A stretch of DNA of 64,000 bases from Acidobacteriota bacterium (GTDB taxonomy: Bacteria > Acidobacteriota > Vicinamibacteria > Vicinamibacterales > UBA2999). Position numbers and translations under genes: made by a program. This document shows positions 27,723-41,152 of the stretch, one piece after another; position 1 is the stretch's first letter, and the number at the start of each line of letters is the position of its first letter. The stretch is taken from assembly GCA_018000455.1 (NCBI GenBank), contig JAGNJW010000022.1, positions 25,530 to 89,529 of the forward strand, read 5' to 3'. Below the pieces are notes generated by a model, which was not told where the DNA came from, did no database searches, and saw only the letters and a list, made by a program, of their open reading frames with translations.

Positions 27723-28418
27723 TCAGGTCGCGGGCGCGTGCTCGGCCTTGCGGGTGCGCGTCCGCGCAGCGGACGCGATATAGACCGCGGCCAGGATGCT
27801 GAAGATGTAGGCCTGCACCATGCCGGTCAGCAGGCCCAGTGCCGTCATCACGATCGGAAAGATGAAGGGCGTGATCGTCAGCAGGATCGCGATGATCATC
27901 GCGCCGCTCATCATGTTGCCGAACAGGCGCACGGCCAGCGCCAGCGTGCGCGACACCTCGCTGATGATGTTGAACGGCAGCATGATGAAGGTCGGCTCGA
28001 CGTACGCCTTGAGATAGCCCGCCACGCCCCTCTCGGCAATGCCGAACGCAGGCACGGCCACGAGCACGCACAGGGCCAGGGCCGTGGTGGTCGACAGCGA
28101 TGCGGTCGGGGGCTGAAAGCCGGGAATGACGGTGCCCAGGCTGGCCGCGGCCACGAACAGGAAGAGCGTGCCGAGGAACGCGATGTAGGTCTTCGCGGGG
28201 TGAAGACCGACGTCTTCGATCTGCTGCCCGATGCCCGTGACAACGATTTCCAGCAGGTTCTGCCAGCGGGTGCGGGTCAGATCGGTGGACAGCCGCCGGG
28301 TGATGAGGTGCGCACCCACGGCCAGCACGAGCATCAGGACCCAGGTGAAGACGATCGTGGCGTTGAAGGTCACGACCCCGTAGTGCCAGAAGACGATCTC
28401 ATCGGGACTAAGGCGCAT
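27723..28418 (-). CDS. atpB: N-type ATPase a subunit (ion channel stator)
   Basis: A 231-residue polytopic membrane subunit carrying ions to and from the c-ring. The essential arginine is R164 in LALAVRLFGNMMSG, in the penultimate helix. Other family segments are WQNLLEIVVTGIGQQI, AFLGTLFLFVAAASLGTVIPG with PTASLSTTTALALCV, and the last helix GMVQAYIFSILAAVYI. It overlaps atpR by 11 bases and ends 28 bases before atpE, the largest gap in the operon; abundant c-subunit translation may need its own site there. Confidence 0.93.
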   Translation of the reverse strand: MRLSPDEIVFWHYGVVTFNATIVFTWVLMLVLAVGAHLITRRLSTDLTRTRWQNLLEIVVTGIGQQIEDVGLHPAKTYIAFLGTLFLFVAAASLGTVIPGFQPPTASLSTTTALALCVLVAVPAFGIAERGVAGYLKAYVEPTFIMLPFNIISEVSRTLALAVRLFGNMMSGAMIIAILLTITPFIFPIVMTALGLLTGMVQAYIFSILAAVYIASAARTRTRKAEHAPAT

Positions 28419-28722
28419 GGCTGGCCTGTCGCGTGACGTGTTTCGGCGTCGCCAGGCCGGCGCGGCTCGGCCAGGTCACGACGGCTCGCGCCGCCACGAA
28501 CCCGAGCAGGCACGCCAGCAGCCGCGTCCACTGCCCGCCCCCGACCAGGTAGAAGCCACCCGCCGCGACCGCCGTCCGTACCAGCAGGCTTCCGAGGAAC
28601 CACAGCGCCGGCTGCGTCGATGCCAGGCCGCGGCGAATCGTCCACCACAGGCCGCCGAAGAAGGCCATACCGAGCGCCACTCCCGCCAGCCCGGCCAGCG
28701 CGAGGTTCAGCGTCTCATTCAT
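28408..28722 (-). CDS. atpR: N-ATPase AtpR subunit
   Basis: A 104-residue membrane protein with three hydrophobic helices, including LAGLAGVALGMAFFGGLWW and LWFLGSLLVRTAVAAGGFYLV. AtpR is found only in N-ATPase operons. A conserved arginine in its second helix (LLVRTAV here) is thought to interact with the second glutamate of the c subunit during ring assembly. It overlaps atpQ by 8 and atpB by 11 bases. Assigned from size, membrane topology and exact operon position. Confidence 0.9.
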   Translation of the reverse strand: MNETLNLALAGLAGVALGMAFFGGLWWTIRRGLASTQPALWFLGSLLVRTAVAAGGFYLVGGGQWTRLLACLLGFVAARAVVTWPSRAGLATPKHVTRQASHAP

Positions 28723-29045
28723 CGCTGTCCTCTTCCTCCTCGTTCCGCATCCCGGTGTTCTCCCTGGTCACCCAGTGCCAGGCGTTCGCACAGCCAATTG
28801 TCAGCCCGGTCACCAGCAGCGCCAGCGTCCAGGACCGCGAACCCGGATAGCGGCGGTCCAGCCACAGCCCGACCGCCGCACCGAGCAGCGTCGGGACGAC
28901 CACCGACCAGCCGACGAGCCCCATCATTCCCAGACCGAACCACACGTCTGGCGTGGCGTGCCGGCGCGCCCTGAGCTTCCGCGTCGCGCTGGCACCGATG
29001 CTGTCGGCGACGCTCGGCGCCTTCTTCCCGCCGCCCCGTGGAGCG

Positions 29046-29053
<8 letters not shown>
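28715..29053 (-). CDS. atpQ: N-ATPase AtpQ (AtpI/AtpZ-like) subunit
   Basis: A 112-residue protein with two membrane helices (FGLGMMGLVGWSVVVPTLLG and SWTLALLVTGLTIGCANAWHW) separated by LDRRYPGSRS, the pattern of AtpI/AtpZ-type assembly proteins. A basic N-terminus and an acidic tail (EEEEDSDE) flank them. I start at the ATG at 29053, which overlaps atpC by 8 bases; the frame runs further upstream but only inside atpC. Assigned as AtpQ from position between atpC and atpR. Confidence 0.88.
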
Positions 29054-33231
<4,178 letters not shown>

Positions 33232-33235
<4 letters not shown>

Positions 33236-34449
33236 GGGTATCGACTCTCGCGGCCCGAGGTGGTCATGCAGCCGGACGCCACGACCGATCGGGCGATCAT
33301 CAACGCTTCGTCCGTGGGAATGATCCGGACCGTGGCCCGGCTCGTGTCAGTCGAGACGACGCCGGCCGCCGCGGCGTTAAGTGCTTCATCGAGTTCGATG
33401 CCGAGGAAGCCGAGTCCGTCGCAGATGCGCCGGCGTACCGACGGCGCGTGTTCGCCGATCCCGCCGGCGAACACCAGCGTGTCCACGCCGCCGAGTGCCG
33501 CGGCGAACGCGCCGATCCACTTCCTGGCGTGATAGCAGAAGAGCGCCACGGCCTCGGCCGCCCGCACGTCGTCGCCTTCCGCGGCGAGCAGATCCCGCAT
33601 GTCGGCGCTCGTCTCCGAGACGCCGAGCAGACCCGACTCGTGGGTGGCCATGCGGTGAAACGCTGCTGCCGTCATCCCGTCGGCGCGTGCCAGGTAGTCC
33701 ACGAGACCAGGGTCCAGATCGCCGGAGCGCGTGCTCATCGGCAGCCCGGCCGCCGGCGTGAACCCCATGCTGGTGTCGATGCTGCGGCCATCGCGCACGG
33801 CCGTCATGCTGGCGCCGTTGCCGAGGTGCGCCAGGACCACGCGGCCCGTCGTGGCCGCCGGGTCGCCCAGGCGCGCCAGTTCCGCCATCAGAAACGCGCA
33901 CGACAGCCCGTGGAATCCATAACGCTGGACGCCGGCGGCATCGAAGCGCCGCGGAATCGCCAGCCGGGTGGCGACCGGCGGCATGGTCCGATGGAACGCC
34001 GTGTCGAAGCACGCCACCTGGGGGAGCCGTGGATGGCGCTCGGCGAGGGCCTCGATCATGGCGATCGCTTCCGGCAGGTGGTCCGGGGCATACGGCGCGA
34101 GCCGGCGGAGTTCGGTGAGCAGGCCCGGCGTGACGAGCTCAGGCTCGACGCGGTGCATGCCGTGTACCACGCGGTGTCCAGCGGCCGCCAGAGCGGTGAG
34201 CCTCGGCTGCGCGTCGAGCCACTCCAGCAGGACGCGCCTGGCGGCGCCGTGGTCGCCCGCGGCCACGATGCTGCGACTGTGCGACGGGGCCGCCGGATCG
34301 TTGATGGTGAGCGTCGCATCGCGCGTGCCGATGCGATCGAGCATGCCGTCGAGTCGCCGCACCAGCCCGGCGTCCGCGTCGTAGACCGCGAACCGGATGC
34401 TGGAGGAGCCGACGTTCAACGACAGGATGCAGGGAAACACAGCGGCCAT
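33232..34449 (-). CDS. ackA: Acetate kinase
   Basis: A 405-residue acetate kinase that converts phosphoketolase-derived acetyl-phosphate and ADP to acetate and ATP. ASKHA-fold motifs are clear: [14 protein letters not shown] at the N-terminus, [28 protein letters not shown], the phosphate loop [26 protein letters not shown], and [13 protein letters not shown] near the end. It is directly coupled to xfp, a known metabolic pairing. Three bases separate it from the preceding interrupted gene. Confidence 0.96.
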
Positions 34450-34452
34450 CGG

Positions 34453-34878
34453 TCAGGACGTCAGGAGCTGAAGGCGCTCGGCCGCCGCCGGATCGGCGCG
34501 CGCCAGCAGTGTGACCATCTGATCGCGCTCTCCGAGCAGGGACTGGACAAGATCGCGCTCGGACGCGGAGAACGTCGGCTGTGGTCGATCGAGTTCGGCC
34601 TGGAGGGCCGTGTAGAACGTGCTGACATCCGCACGCGCCTCCTAGTAGTCGCCGCGCCGCGCATGGATGGCCGCACACGCCAGCGTGTTCTCCGCCCGGG
34701 CGAGACCAAGCGCCCGCTGCGCCGCATCCCGCTCGTTGGCGCGCGTCCGCGCGATCAGCCAGGTGGGCAGGAAACCGGCCAGGACGGCAACTAGAATCAC
34801 GGCGGCGCACCTGCCGAGACGTTGCAGGCGCGCGACCTTCGGAGGCGGAGGCGTCGGGTGATCCATCAGCGGGTCCAT
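34453..34878 (-). pseudogene. Small membrane-anchored protein gene interrupted by an in-frame amber codon
   Basis: Translation from the ATG at 34878 (strong TAGGAGG before it) gives a 78-residue protein: polar N-terminus, one membrane helix (AAVILVAVLAGFLPTWLIA) and a helical tail ending RRGDY at a TAG (34642-34644). The same frame continues past the TAG for 62 more sense codons to a TGA at 34453-34455, reading EARADVSTFYTALQAELDRP and onward with the G/C third-position bias of neighbouring genes. That end is 3 bases before ackA, a typical operon gap. The simplest view is one ~141-residue gene broken by a point mutation or base-call error. Readthrough is possible but unsupported. Function unknown. 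Confidence 0.65.
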
Positions 34879-34886
34879 ATGGCCTC

Positions 34887-36077
34887 CTACCCGCCCGCCG
34901 ACGCCGGATCGCGACCGGCGGGTGGCGCGGCTGTCTTGTGGCGGATGGCGGGGGCGTTGAGTTCGGCTCTGGCCTGCAGGAGCCGCACGATGTGGCTCCG
35001 CCCGACGATGCCCGCGAACCGTCCGTCGGTCATCACCGGCAGCTGGTTCAGGTCGGATGCGCCCATCATCTGCATCGCCTCGATCGCCGGCGCGTCGGAC
35101 GCGATCGCCTTCAGCTGGCCGATCGCGCGCATCACGTCGCTGAGGGGCGTCGTGGCCCAGCGGTCCCGTGCCAGGCCCTTGATTTCATGGGGCGTGATCA
35201 ATCCGAGCATGCGGCCGGGTCCGCCGACCACGAAGCAGCGCTGGCCGGTACGGAGCAGGTGCTCGTCGACCAGCGTCTGCACCGGCATGTCGGCCGCGAC
35301 CGGCACGCAGTCGGAGTTCATGATGTCGCGCACGCGCACGCCGCGCAGTGAGGCGACCACCGCCACCTGCGCGTAGCTGGCCTGCGCGGCCTGGAGCAGG
35401 AACCAGCCGATGAACGCGATCCACAGACCGCCGATCCCGGCGCCGCCGAAGAAGCGCAGCACGCCCAGGAAGATGAAGCCGAACGCCACGGCCTGGCCGA
35501 CGCGCGCCGCGTTCAGTGTGGACTGCTCGGCGTCGCCGCTTTGCGCCCACAGGACGGCCCGGAGGATCCGGCCGCCGTCCAGCGGAAAGCCCGGGATCAG
35601 GTTGAAGAGCGCCAAAGCGATGTTGATATACCCCAGCCAGCCCAGCACGGCGGTAGCGGGCACGACGTCGGCGTCCGGCGCCCAGCCGAGCGAGGCCGCC
35701 AGCCCGTAGCACCCGAGGCCGATCGCGATGCTCGCCAGCGGTCCGGCGATCGCGATCCAGAACTCGGTCTTGGCGTCCGGCGAGGGGTTCTCCATCGTGG
35801 CCACGCCCCCGAGGGCGAACAACGTGATCGACCGCACCGAGACGCCGCGGGCCCGCGCCACCAGGGCGTGGGCGAGTTCATGCACCACGATCGATGCGAA
35901 GAAGAGCGCGGCGGTGACGATCGCCGTGGTCCATACGACCGCAGGGCCCCAGTCGGGATCGGTCGCGCCGAAGTGCGTCCTCAGCGACAGCGTGATCAGC
36001 GCGGCGATGATGAGCCAGCTGTAGTGGAGTCCGATCGCGACGCCGAACAGGCGGCCCAGCGTGATGCTTGGTGTCAT
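34887..36077 (-). CDS. Site-2-protease-family (M50) membrane metalloprotease with CBS domain pair
   Basis: A 396-residue intramembrane zinc protease. HELAH at residues 66-70 supplies two zinc ligands and the catalytic Glu, and NLIPGFPLDGGR provides the partner aspartate motif. About six hydrophobic segments occupy residues 1-230. Two CBS repeats follow (VRDIMNSDCVPVAADMPVQTL, and LSDVMRAIGQLKAIASDAP with LPVMTDGRFAGIVGRSHI), which usually sense adenine nucleotides. I use the ATG at 36077. It heads the run leading into ackA, xfp and the N-ATPase, so nucleotide-sensitive proteolysis may be linked to energy status (inference). Confidence 0.92.
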   Translation of the reverse strand: MTPSITLGRLFGVAIGLHYSWLIIAALITLSLRTHFGATDPDWGPAVVWTTAIVTAALFFASIVVHELAHALVARARGVSVRSITLFALGGVATMENPSPDAKTEFWIAIAGPLASIAIGLGCYGLAASLGWAPDADVVPATAVLGWLGYINIALALFNLIPGFPLDGGRILRAVLWAQSGDAEQSTLNAARVGQAVAFGFIFLGVLRFFGGAGIGGLWIAFIGWFLLQAAQASYAQVAVVASLRGVRVRDIMNSDCVPVAADMPVQTLVDEHLLRTGQRCFVVGGPGRMLGLITPHEIKGLARDRWATTPLSDVMRAIGQLKAIASDAPAIEAMQMMGASDLNQLPVMTDGRFAGIVGRSHIVRLLQARAELNAPAIRHKTAAPPAGRDPASAGG

Positions 36078-36228
36078 AGGGGCCTCGACTGGTGGGTCCG
36101 GAGCTTCACTCCTTACTCTAGTCAAAGGCCAGGCGCCGTGTCTGTTCCAAAGCGCACATACGCTCGGCCGCGATCGACCTAGGACGGCCCTGCGCTTCTT
36201 CCGCGACGGCGTGCAGAGACGCGGGTGG

Positions 36229-36846
36229 CTAAGGACCCAGCGTGGTGCCGGCGGCGCGGAGCGCGGCGGCGAGTCGGCCGGGCCCGGAGACGTGGATCGC
36301 CCGCATCCCGACGGCCTGCGCCCCAGCGACGTTCTCCTCCCGGTCGTCGATGAACAGGCAGCGCGACGGCGCCGCGTGCATGACCTCGAGGGCCAGCTGG
36401 TAGATCCGCGGGTCGGGCTTGAGCACGCCGAGATAGCAGGAGCTGAAGAAGGCCGAAAAGATCGTGCCGAGGCCGAATGCATCGATGCGATAGCGGTTCA
36501 GCTCGCGCGACTCGTTGTTGATGGCGGCCAGGCGGTAGAGGTTCTCGGAGGCGAGGCGCCGAATCAAACTCAACGACGAGGGATGGGGCCGTGATTGTGC
36601 CTGCATGAAGGCGATGACGGCCTCGCGCGTGAACGGCCTCGCCCGGTGGAAGACGACCTCGGCGAGATAGGCCTCGAGCCCGCAATCCCCGCGCTCGAAG
36701 GCCTCAGCCAGCGTGTGGTGGCGAGCCTCTACATCCTCGAAGTCCAGTGAAAAGTGTCGCGACGCGGCGCGCCGGGCGTCGGCGTCCCAGCCGTTGGTGA
36801 GGCAGACCCCGCCGACGTCGAAGAAGAGGATATCGATCTCGCTCAT
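36229..36846 (-). CDS. HAD family hydrolase (subfamily IA-like)
   Basis: A 205-residue haloacid dehalogenase-superfamily phosphatase. Motif I is ILFFDVGGVCL with the nucleophile Asp10 and a glycine at the usual second-aspartate position. Motif II threonine/serine is replaced by AAINNESRELN, motif III lysine lies in LGVLKPDPRIYQLAL, and motif IV is CLFIDDREENVAGA. This FDVGG pattern is common in the HAD-IA group with YihX-like sugar phosphatases. It is separate from the M50 gene (about 150 bases) and divergent from the eRF1-like gene. Substrate unknown. Confidence 0.88.
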   Translation of the reverse strand: MSEIDILFFDVGGVCLTNGWDADARRAASRHFSLDFEDVEARHHTLAEAFERGDCGLEAYLAEVVFHRARPFTREAVIAFMQAQSRPHPSSLSLIRRLASENLYRLAAINNESRELNRYRIDAFGLGTIFSAFFSSCYLGVLKPDPRIYQLALEVMHAAPSRCLFIDDREENVAGAQAVGMRAIHVSGPGRLAAALRAAGTTLGP

Positions 36847-36987
36847 GAGCAGTGGCCAGCGCAGCGCGCCGTGAGGCGTAACACATGCGGCAGGTTACCT
36901 TACCGGGATCGCGGTCGTGAGTACGTGCAGAACGGCACATGCGGACGCAGCGGTTTCTGACATGCTTGCCAAGTCAGGAGACACCAG

Positions 36988-38141
36988 ATGAACGTTCTCG
37001 ATCCAGTGCTCGACCGCCTGGCCGCCTTCGAGGCCACGACGCTGCCGGTGCTGAGCCTCTACCTCGATACTTCCCCGAACCAGCACGGGCGCGACGATTT
37101 CGACTCGTTCCTGCGCAAGGAATTGAAGGTCGTAGGCGCGACGTGTCCCTGCGGTCCCCTCAGCGCCTCAGTGTCGAAGCCGATACCGAACGCATCACGA
37201 CCTACCTGCGTGACCAGCTGCGCCCGTCCTCGAACGGCGTGGCGATCTTCGCGTGCGCCGGCGCAGCCGACTTCTTCGAGGCGATGCAGCTCGATGCCCC
37301 GTTCGCGGAGCATCGTCTGCACGTTGCCGATCGCCCGCACCTGTATCCGTTGGCCAGGCTGGCCGACCAGCACCCGCCCTATGCGGCGCTCATCGCCGAC
37401 ACCAACGCGGCGCGGCTGTTCGTGTTCGGGCGCGGCGTGACGCTGCGCAGCGACGAGGTGCAGGGTACCAAGGTCAGTCGCACCTCGGTCGGCGGCTGGT
37501 CGCAGGCGCGTTACCAGCGTCATGTCGAAAACTACCATCTGAAGCACGCCAAGGAGCTGGTCGAGGCGCTCGATCAGGTGGTCCGCGAGGACGGCGTCGA
37601 ACAGATCGTGCTGGCGGGCGACGAAGTCATCACGCCGGTGCTGCGCAAGCAACTGCCGAAGCACCTGAACGATCGGATCATCGACGTGCTCCGCCTCGAC
37701 ATCACGACGCCGGAACATCAGATCCTGAAGGCGACGACCGATGCGCTTCGGGAACACGATGGCGACACCGATGCGGATGAGGTGCGCCGCCTGCTGGACC
37801 AGTATCGCGCCGGCCAGCTGGCCGTCGTGGGGGCGCTGGCCACCCTCACCGCACTGACCCGCGGCCAGGTCGATGTGCTGCTCATCAGCGCCTCGCCGGA
37901 CGCGGTCCACGACGACACCGATACCGACGCCCAGAGGCCGGGCGATCCGGACGCGAATCCCGGTGAGACCGTGCCGATTGTCGAGCGGCTGGTCGGTCTC
38001 GCCCGGACGACCGGCGCGCGCGTAACCTTCATCGAAGATCCGGCCCTGCTCGCCGATATGGGCGGCGTCGGTGCCATGTTGCGCTACCGCATTCAGCCCG
38101 TGGCGCCAGCGACTGGGCAGACCCGGCAGGAGACGAGATGA
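36988..38141 (+). CDS. eRF1-like (baeRF family) protein, frameshifted in this sequence
   Basis: The N-terminus is clear from the ATG at 36988 (AGGAGA upstream): MNVLDPVLDRLAAFEATTLP, LSLYLDTSPNQHGRDDFD and FLRKELKV. Near 37128-37142 the coding frame jumps: homology resumes one frame over as SLRSPQRLSVEADTERIT and runs to 38141. One missing base in the GTAGGCGCGACG stretch would restore a ~385-residue protein. The rest has LIADTNAARLFVFGRG, the eRF1 domain-2-like RHVENYHLKHAKELVEAL, and LLISASPD. Such bacterial eRF1 relatives (baeRF) are thought to act on ribosomes or translation. It begins a five-gene operon. Sequencing error or real decay cannot be separated here. Confidence 0.8.
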
Positions 38142-38716
38142 GCAAGAGCAACGTCAATCCGAACCACTACAAGGTCGCCGGACGAGGGCGACAGGGCGAA
38201 GACATCGCGCAGGCGCGCAACAGGCAGAAGCATGCCGAGAGTCTGGCGCGCCGCCGGGCCGAGCGCGGCGCGGCCGCGCCGAAGACACCAGCACCGCCCA
38301 AGGGGGCGGCCGCTCGAGGCGCAGCGTCAGGCCGTGTCGGCAAGCCAGACAAGCCGGCACAGGCCGCCATGACCACCACGAAGAAGACCCACGCCGTGGC
38401 CCCGAAGGTGCCACCGGCGCAGAAGCGCGGGCACAATCTGGTGCTCGGCCGCTCGGCACCGCACGCGCGATTCGCCAAGACCAAGCCTGCCCCGATCTTG
38501 CGGCCAATGGGCGCCGTCCCCACGCTGACCGCGACCCAGGCCCGCAAGAAGGCGAGCATCAATCTGCAGGCGGCCGACAAGCGCGGCAAGCGCTCCACCG
38601 CGCAGAAGCGCGCTGCCTCCCGCAACGACTTCGGCGCCATGCCGGCAACCGGCGCCGTGGCGGGAGCCTTCGGCAAGGAGCCATCTCCAGGTCGGCGTCC
38701 GGTTCGAAAGAAATGA
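38138..38716 (+). CDS. Basic low-complexity protein
   Basis: A 192-residue protein, strongly basic and rich in Ala, Lys, Arg and Pro, with no membrane helix or signal peptide. It starts MSKSNVNPNHYKVAGRGRQG and overlaps the eRF1-like gene by 4 bases (ATGA), so it is translated from the same message. The composition resembles nucleic-acid-binding or ribosome-associated tails, and the partner gene encodes an eRF1-like protein, so an RNA or ribosome link is possible. I recognise no family. Confidence 0.7.
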   Translation: MSKSNVNPNHYKVAGRGRQGEDIAQARNRQKHAESLARRRAERGAAAPKTPAPPKGAAARGAASGRVGKPDKPAQAAMTTTKKTHAVAPKVPPAQKRGHNLVLGRSAPHARFAKTKPAPILRPMGAVPTLTATQARKKASINLQAADKRGKRSTAQKRAASRNDFGAMPATGAVAGAFGKEPSPGRRPVRKK

Positions 38717-38723
38717 GCCGCCC

Positions 38724-40115
38724 ATGATCGGTGCATGTCGCGGTGAATCCAGCTGCCGCGCGCTCGTCGGTGCGATGTGCCTGGCGCTGGTCGCCATCGG
38801 CGCCGCCGGGTACAGTGCCGCGCAGTCACCGCGTCCGATCGTCTACGTCGTGCCGATCGACGGCATCGTCGATCTCGGCCTGGCGCCATTCCTGGCGCGC
38901 ACGATTCGCGACGCGCAGCAGGCCGGCGCTGCTGCGGTCGTGCTCGATATCAACACCTTCGGTGGCCGCGTGGATGCGGCGGTGGCGATGCGCGACACGC
39001 TCGTGGACGCGCCGCTACGCACCATTGCCTACGTCCATCCGCGGGCCATCTCGGCCGGGGCGCTCATCGCCCTGGCCACCGACACCATCGTCATGGCCTC
39101 CGGCGGCACCATCGGCGCGGCGATGCCGGTGGTCGGCGGCACCGGTCCGCCCCAGGCGGCCGACGAGAAGTCGGTGTCGTACCTGCGCAAGGAGTTCGGC
39201 ACCACGGCCCAACGCCGCAAGCGCCCGGCGCCCTTCGCCGAGGCCATGGTCGACGCCGACGTCGAGATTGCCGGCGTGGTGGAAAAGGGCAAGCTCCTCA
39301 CGCTGACGACCACCGAGGCGCTCGAGCACAAGGTGGCTGAGTTCACGGCCGACAGCCTGACGGCCGCTCTGGACGCGGCGGGCCTGCCCGACGCCGAGGT
39401 GCGCCACGCGTCACAGACCTGGGCGGAGACGCTGGTCAGGTTCCTGACCAACCCCGTCGTCAGCTCACTGCTGATGACGGTGGGCCTGCTCGGCATCCTG
39501 GTCGAGATTCGCACTCCGGGCTTCGCGTTACCCGGCACGATTGGCCTGCTCTTTCTCGGCCTCTTCTTCTGGGGGCAGTGGCTCGTGCAGCTGGCCGGGT
39601 GGGAGGAGCTGCTGCTGGTGGTGGTGGGCGTCGTGCTCTTCGGCCTCGAGCTGTTCGTGATCCCCGGCTTCGGCGTCGCCGGCGTCGCCGGCATCGTGGC
39701 ACTCGTTGCCGGCCTCGGCATGGCGCTCGTCGGCGCCGGCGCCACCGGCGCGGTCGTCATCGGCGCGCTCGGCCGGGTGTCGATCTCGATCCTGCTCGCG
39801 CTCGGCGGCGGACTCGTGCTGCTTCAGTTCCTGCCCAGTCTGCCCTTCGGCCGCCGCTTCATCCTCGGCACCGAGATGCGGGCCGAGGGAGGCTATTCGT
39901 CGGAGCCGGCGGCTGATCACCACGCGCTCGGCCGCACCGGAATCGCGCTCTCGCCGCTGCGCCCGGCCGGCGTGGCAAACGTGGACGGGGCGCGACTTGA
40001 TGTCGTGTCCGACGGCAGCTTCATCGACGCCGGTACGCCGGTTGAGATCATTCGGGTGGAGGGCAACCGGATCGTCGTCCGGGAGTTGCGCCGCACCCTT
40101 TCAGAGACGGAGTAG
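38724..40115 (+). CDS. nfeD: NfeD family membrane-bound serine protease (ClpP-like)
   Basis: A 463-residue NfeD of the long type. An N-terminal signal or anchor (ALVGAMCLALVAIGAAGY) precedes a ClpP/crotonase-like protease domain, with the catalytic serine at S110 in RAISAGALIAL, the strand VVLDINTFGGRVD before it, and a candidate lysine in DEKSVSYLRKEFG. A hydrophobic middle has four or five helices, and the C-terminal OB-fold domain is near RTGIALSPLRPAGVANVDGARLDV. NfeD proteins partner with SPFH/flotillin proteins, and floA follows 6 bases later. Confidence 0.92.
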   Translation: MIGACRGESSCRALVGAMCLALVAIGAAGYSAAQSPRPIVYVVPIDGIVDLGLAPFLARTIRDAQQAGAAAVVLDINTFGGRVDAAVAMRDTLVDAPLRTIAYVHPRAISAGALIALATDTIVMASGGTIGAAMPVVGGTGPPQAADEKSVSYLRKEFGTTAQRRKRPAPFAEAMVDADVEIAGVVEKGKLLTLTTTEALEHKVAEFTADSLTAALDAAGLPDAEVRHASQTWAETLVRFLTNPVVSSLLMTVGLLGILVEIRTPGFALPGTIGLLFLGLFFWGQWLVQLAGWEELLLVVVGVVLFGLELFVIPGFGVAGVAGIVALVAGLGMALVGAGATGAVVIGALGRVSISILLALGGGLVLLQFLPSLPFGRRFILGTEMRAEGGYSSEPAADHHALGRTGIALSPLRPAGVANVDGARLDVVSDGSFIDAGTPVEIIRVEGNRIVVRELRRTLSETE

Positions 40116-40121
40116 CACGCC

Positions 40122-41114
40122 ATGACTGGATTCGACCCCGCCGCCTTCGGTGCCATCGGCCTGCTGATGACGGCAATTCTCGCCCTCGCCTTCGTGCTCT
40201 ACTTCGTGCCGGTGCCACTATGGATCGCGGCGTGGTCCTCCGGCGCCTACGTGTCGCTCGCCACGCTCATCGGGATGCGGCTGCGTCGCGTGCCGCCGGC
40301 CGTCATCGTGAACGCCCGCATCAGCGCGGTGAAAGCCGGGCTGGAGGGCGTGTCGATCAACGATCTCGAGGCGCACTACCTGGCGGGCGGCAATGTCGTG
40401 CGGGTGGTGAACGCCCTCATTTCGGCCGACAAGGCCAACATCACCATGCCCTTCAAGCGCGCGGCGGCCATCGACCTGGCCGGACGTGATGTGCTCGAGG
40501 CGGTCAAGATGTCGGTCATCCCCAAGGTGATCGAAACCGCGCGCATCGCCGCCGTCGCCAAGGACGGCATCCAGTTGATTGCGGTGTCGCGCGTGACGGT
40601 GCGGACCAATCTCGACCGCCTCGTCGGCGGCGCGGGCGAAGAGACCATCATCGCGCGTGTCGGCGAGGGCATGGTGAGCACGATCGGCTCGGCCACCACG
40701 CACAAAGACGTGCTCGAGAACCCAGACCACATCTCCAAGAACATCCTGTCGCGCGGCCTCGACGCCGGCACCGCCTACGAGATCCTGTCGATCGACATCG
40801 CCGACGTGGACGTGGGCGAGAACATCGGCGCCAAGCTCCAGATCGACCAGGCGAATGCCGACAAGCAGATCGCCCAGGCGAAGGCGGAAGAGCGGCGGGC
40901 GATGGCCGTGGCGCACGAACAGGAGATGCGCGCGCGCGTCGTCGAAGCCGAGGCCGAGGTGCCGCGCGCCATGGCCGAAGCGTTCCGCAACGGCACGCTC
41001 GGCGTCATGGACTACTACCGGATGCAGAACATCCAGGCCGACTCGTCGATGCGCGAGTCGATTGCCGACCAGGGCGAGGGCGGGGCCGCGGGCGGCAAGC
41101 CGCCGACCAGGTAA
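40122..41114 (+). CDS. floA: Flotillin-like protein FloA (SPFH family)
   Basis: A 330-residue flotillin-like scaffold of bacterial membrane microdomains. The N-terminal hydrophobic segment ([21 protein letters not shown]) is a membrane hairpin or anchor. The SPFH domain carries [22 protein letters not shown] and [30 protein letters not shown] charged helical region ([20 protein letters not shown]) should drive oligomerisation. It is the expected partner of NfeD just upstream. Confidence 0.94.
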   Translation: MTGFDPAAFGAIGLLMTAILALAFVLYFVPVPLWIAAWSSGAYVSLATLIGMRLRRVPPAVIVNARISAVKAGLEGVSINDLEAHYLAGGNVVRVVNALISADKANITMPFKRAAAIDLAGRDVLEAVKMSVIPKVIETARIAAVAKDGIQLIAVSRVTVRTNLDRLVGGAGEETIIARVGEGMVSTIGSATTHKDVLENPDHISKNILSRGLDAGTAYEILSIDIADVDVGENIGAKLQIDQANADKQIAQAKAEERRAMAVAHEQEMRARVVEAEAEVPRAMAEAFRNGTLGVMDYYRMQNIQADSSMRESIADQGEGGAAGGKPPTR

Positions 41115-41152
41115 CCGGCCGCCCCGTCGCGGCGCTCCCGTCCGGAGTACCC

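Noticed and set aside
37110..37160. Programmed -1 ribosomal frameshift in the eRF1-like gene
   Set aside because: No slippery heptamer or following hairpin is visible at the junction; a missing base is simpler.
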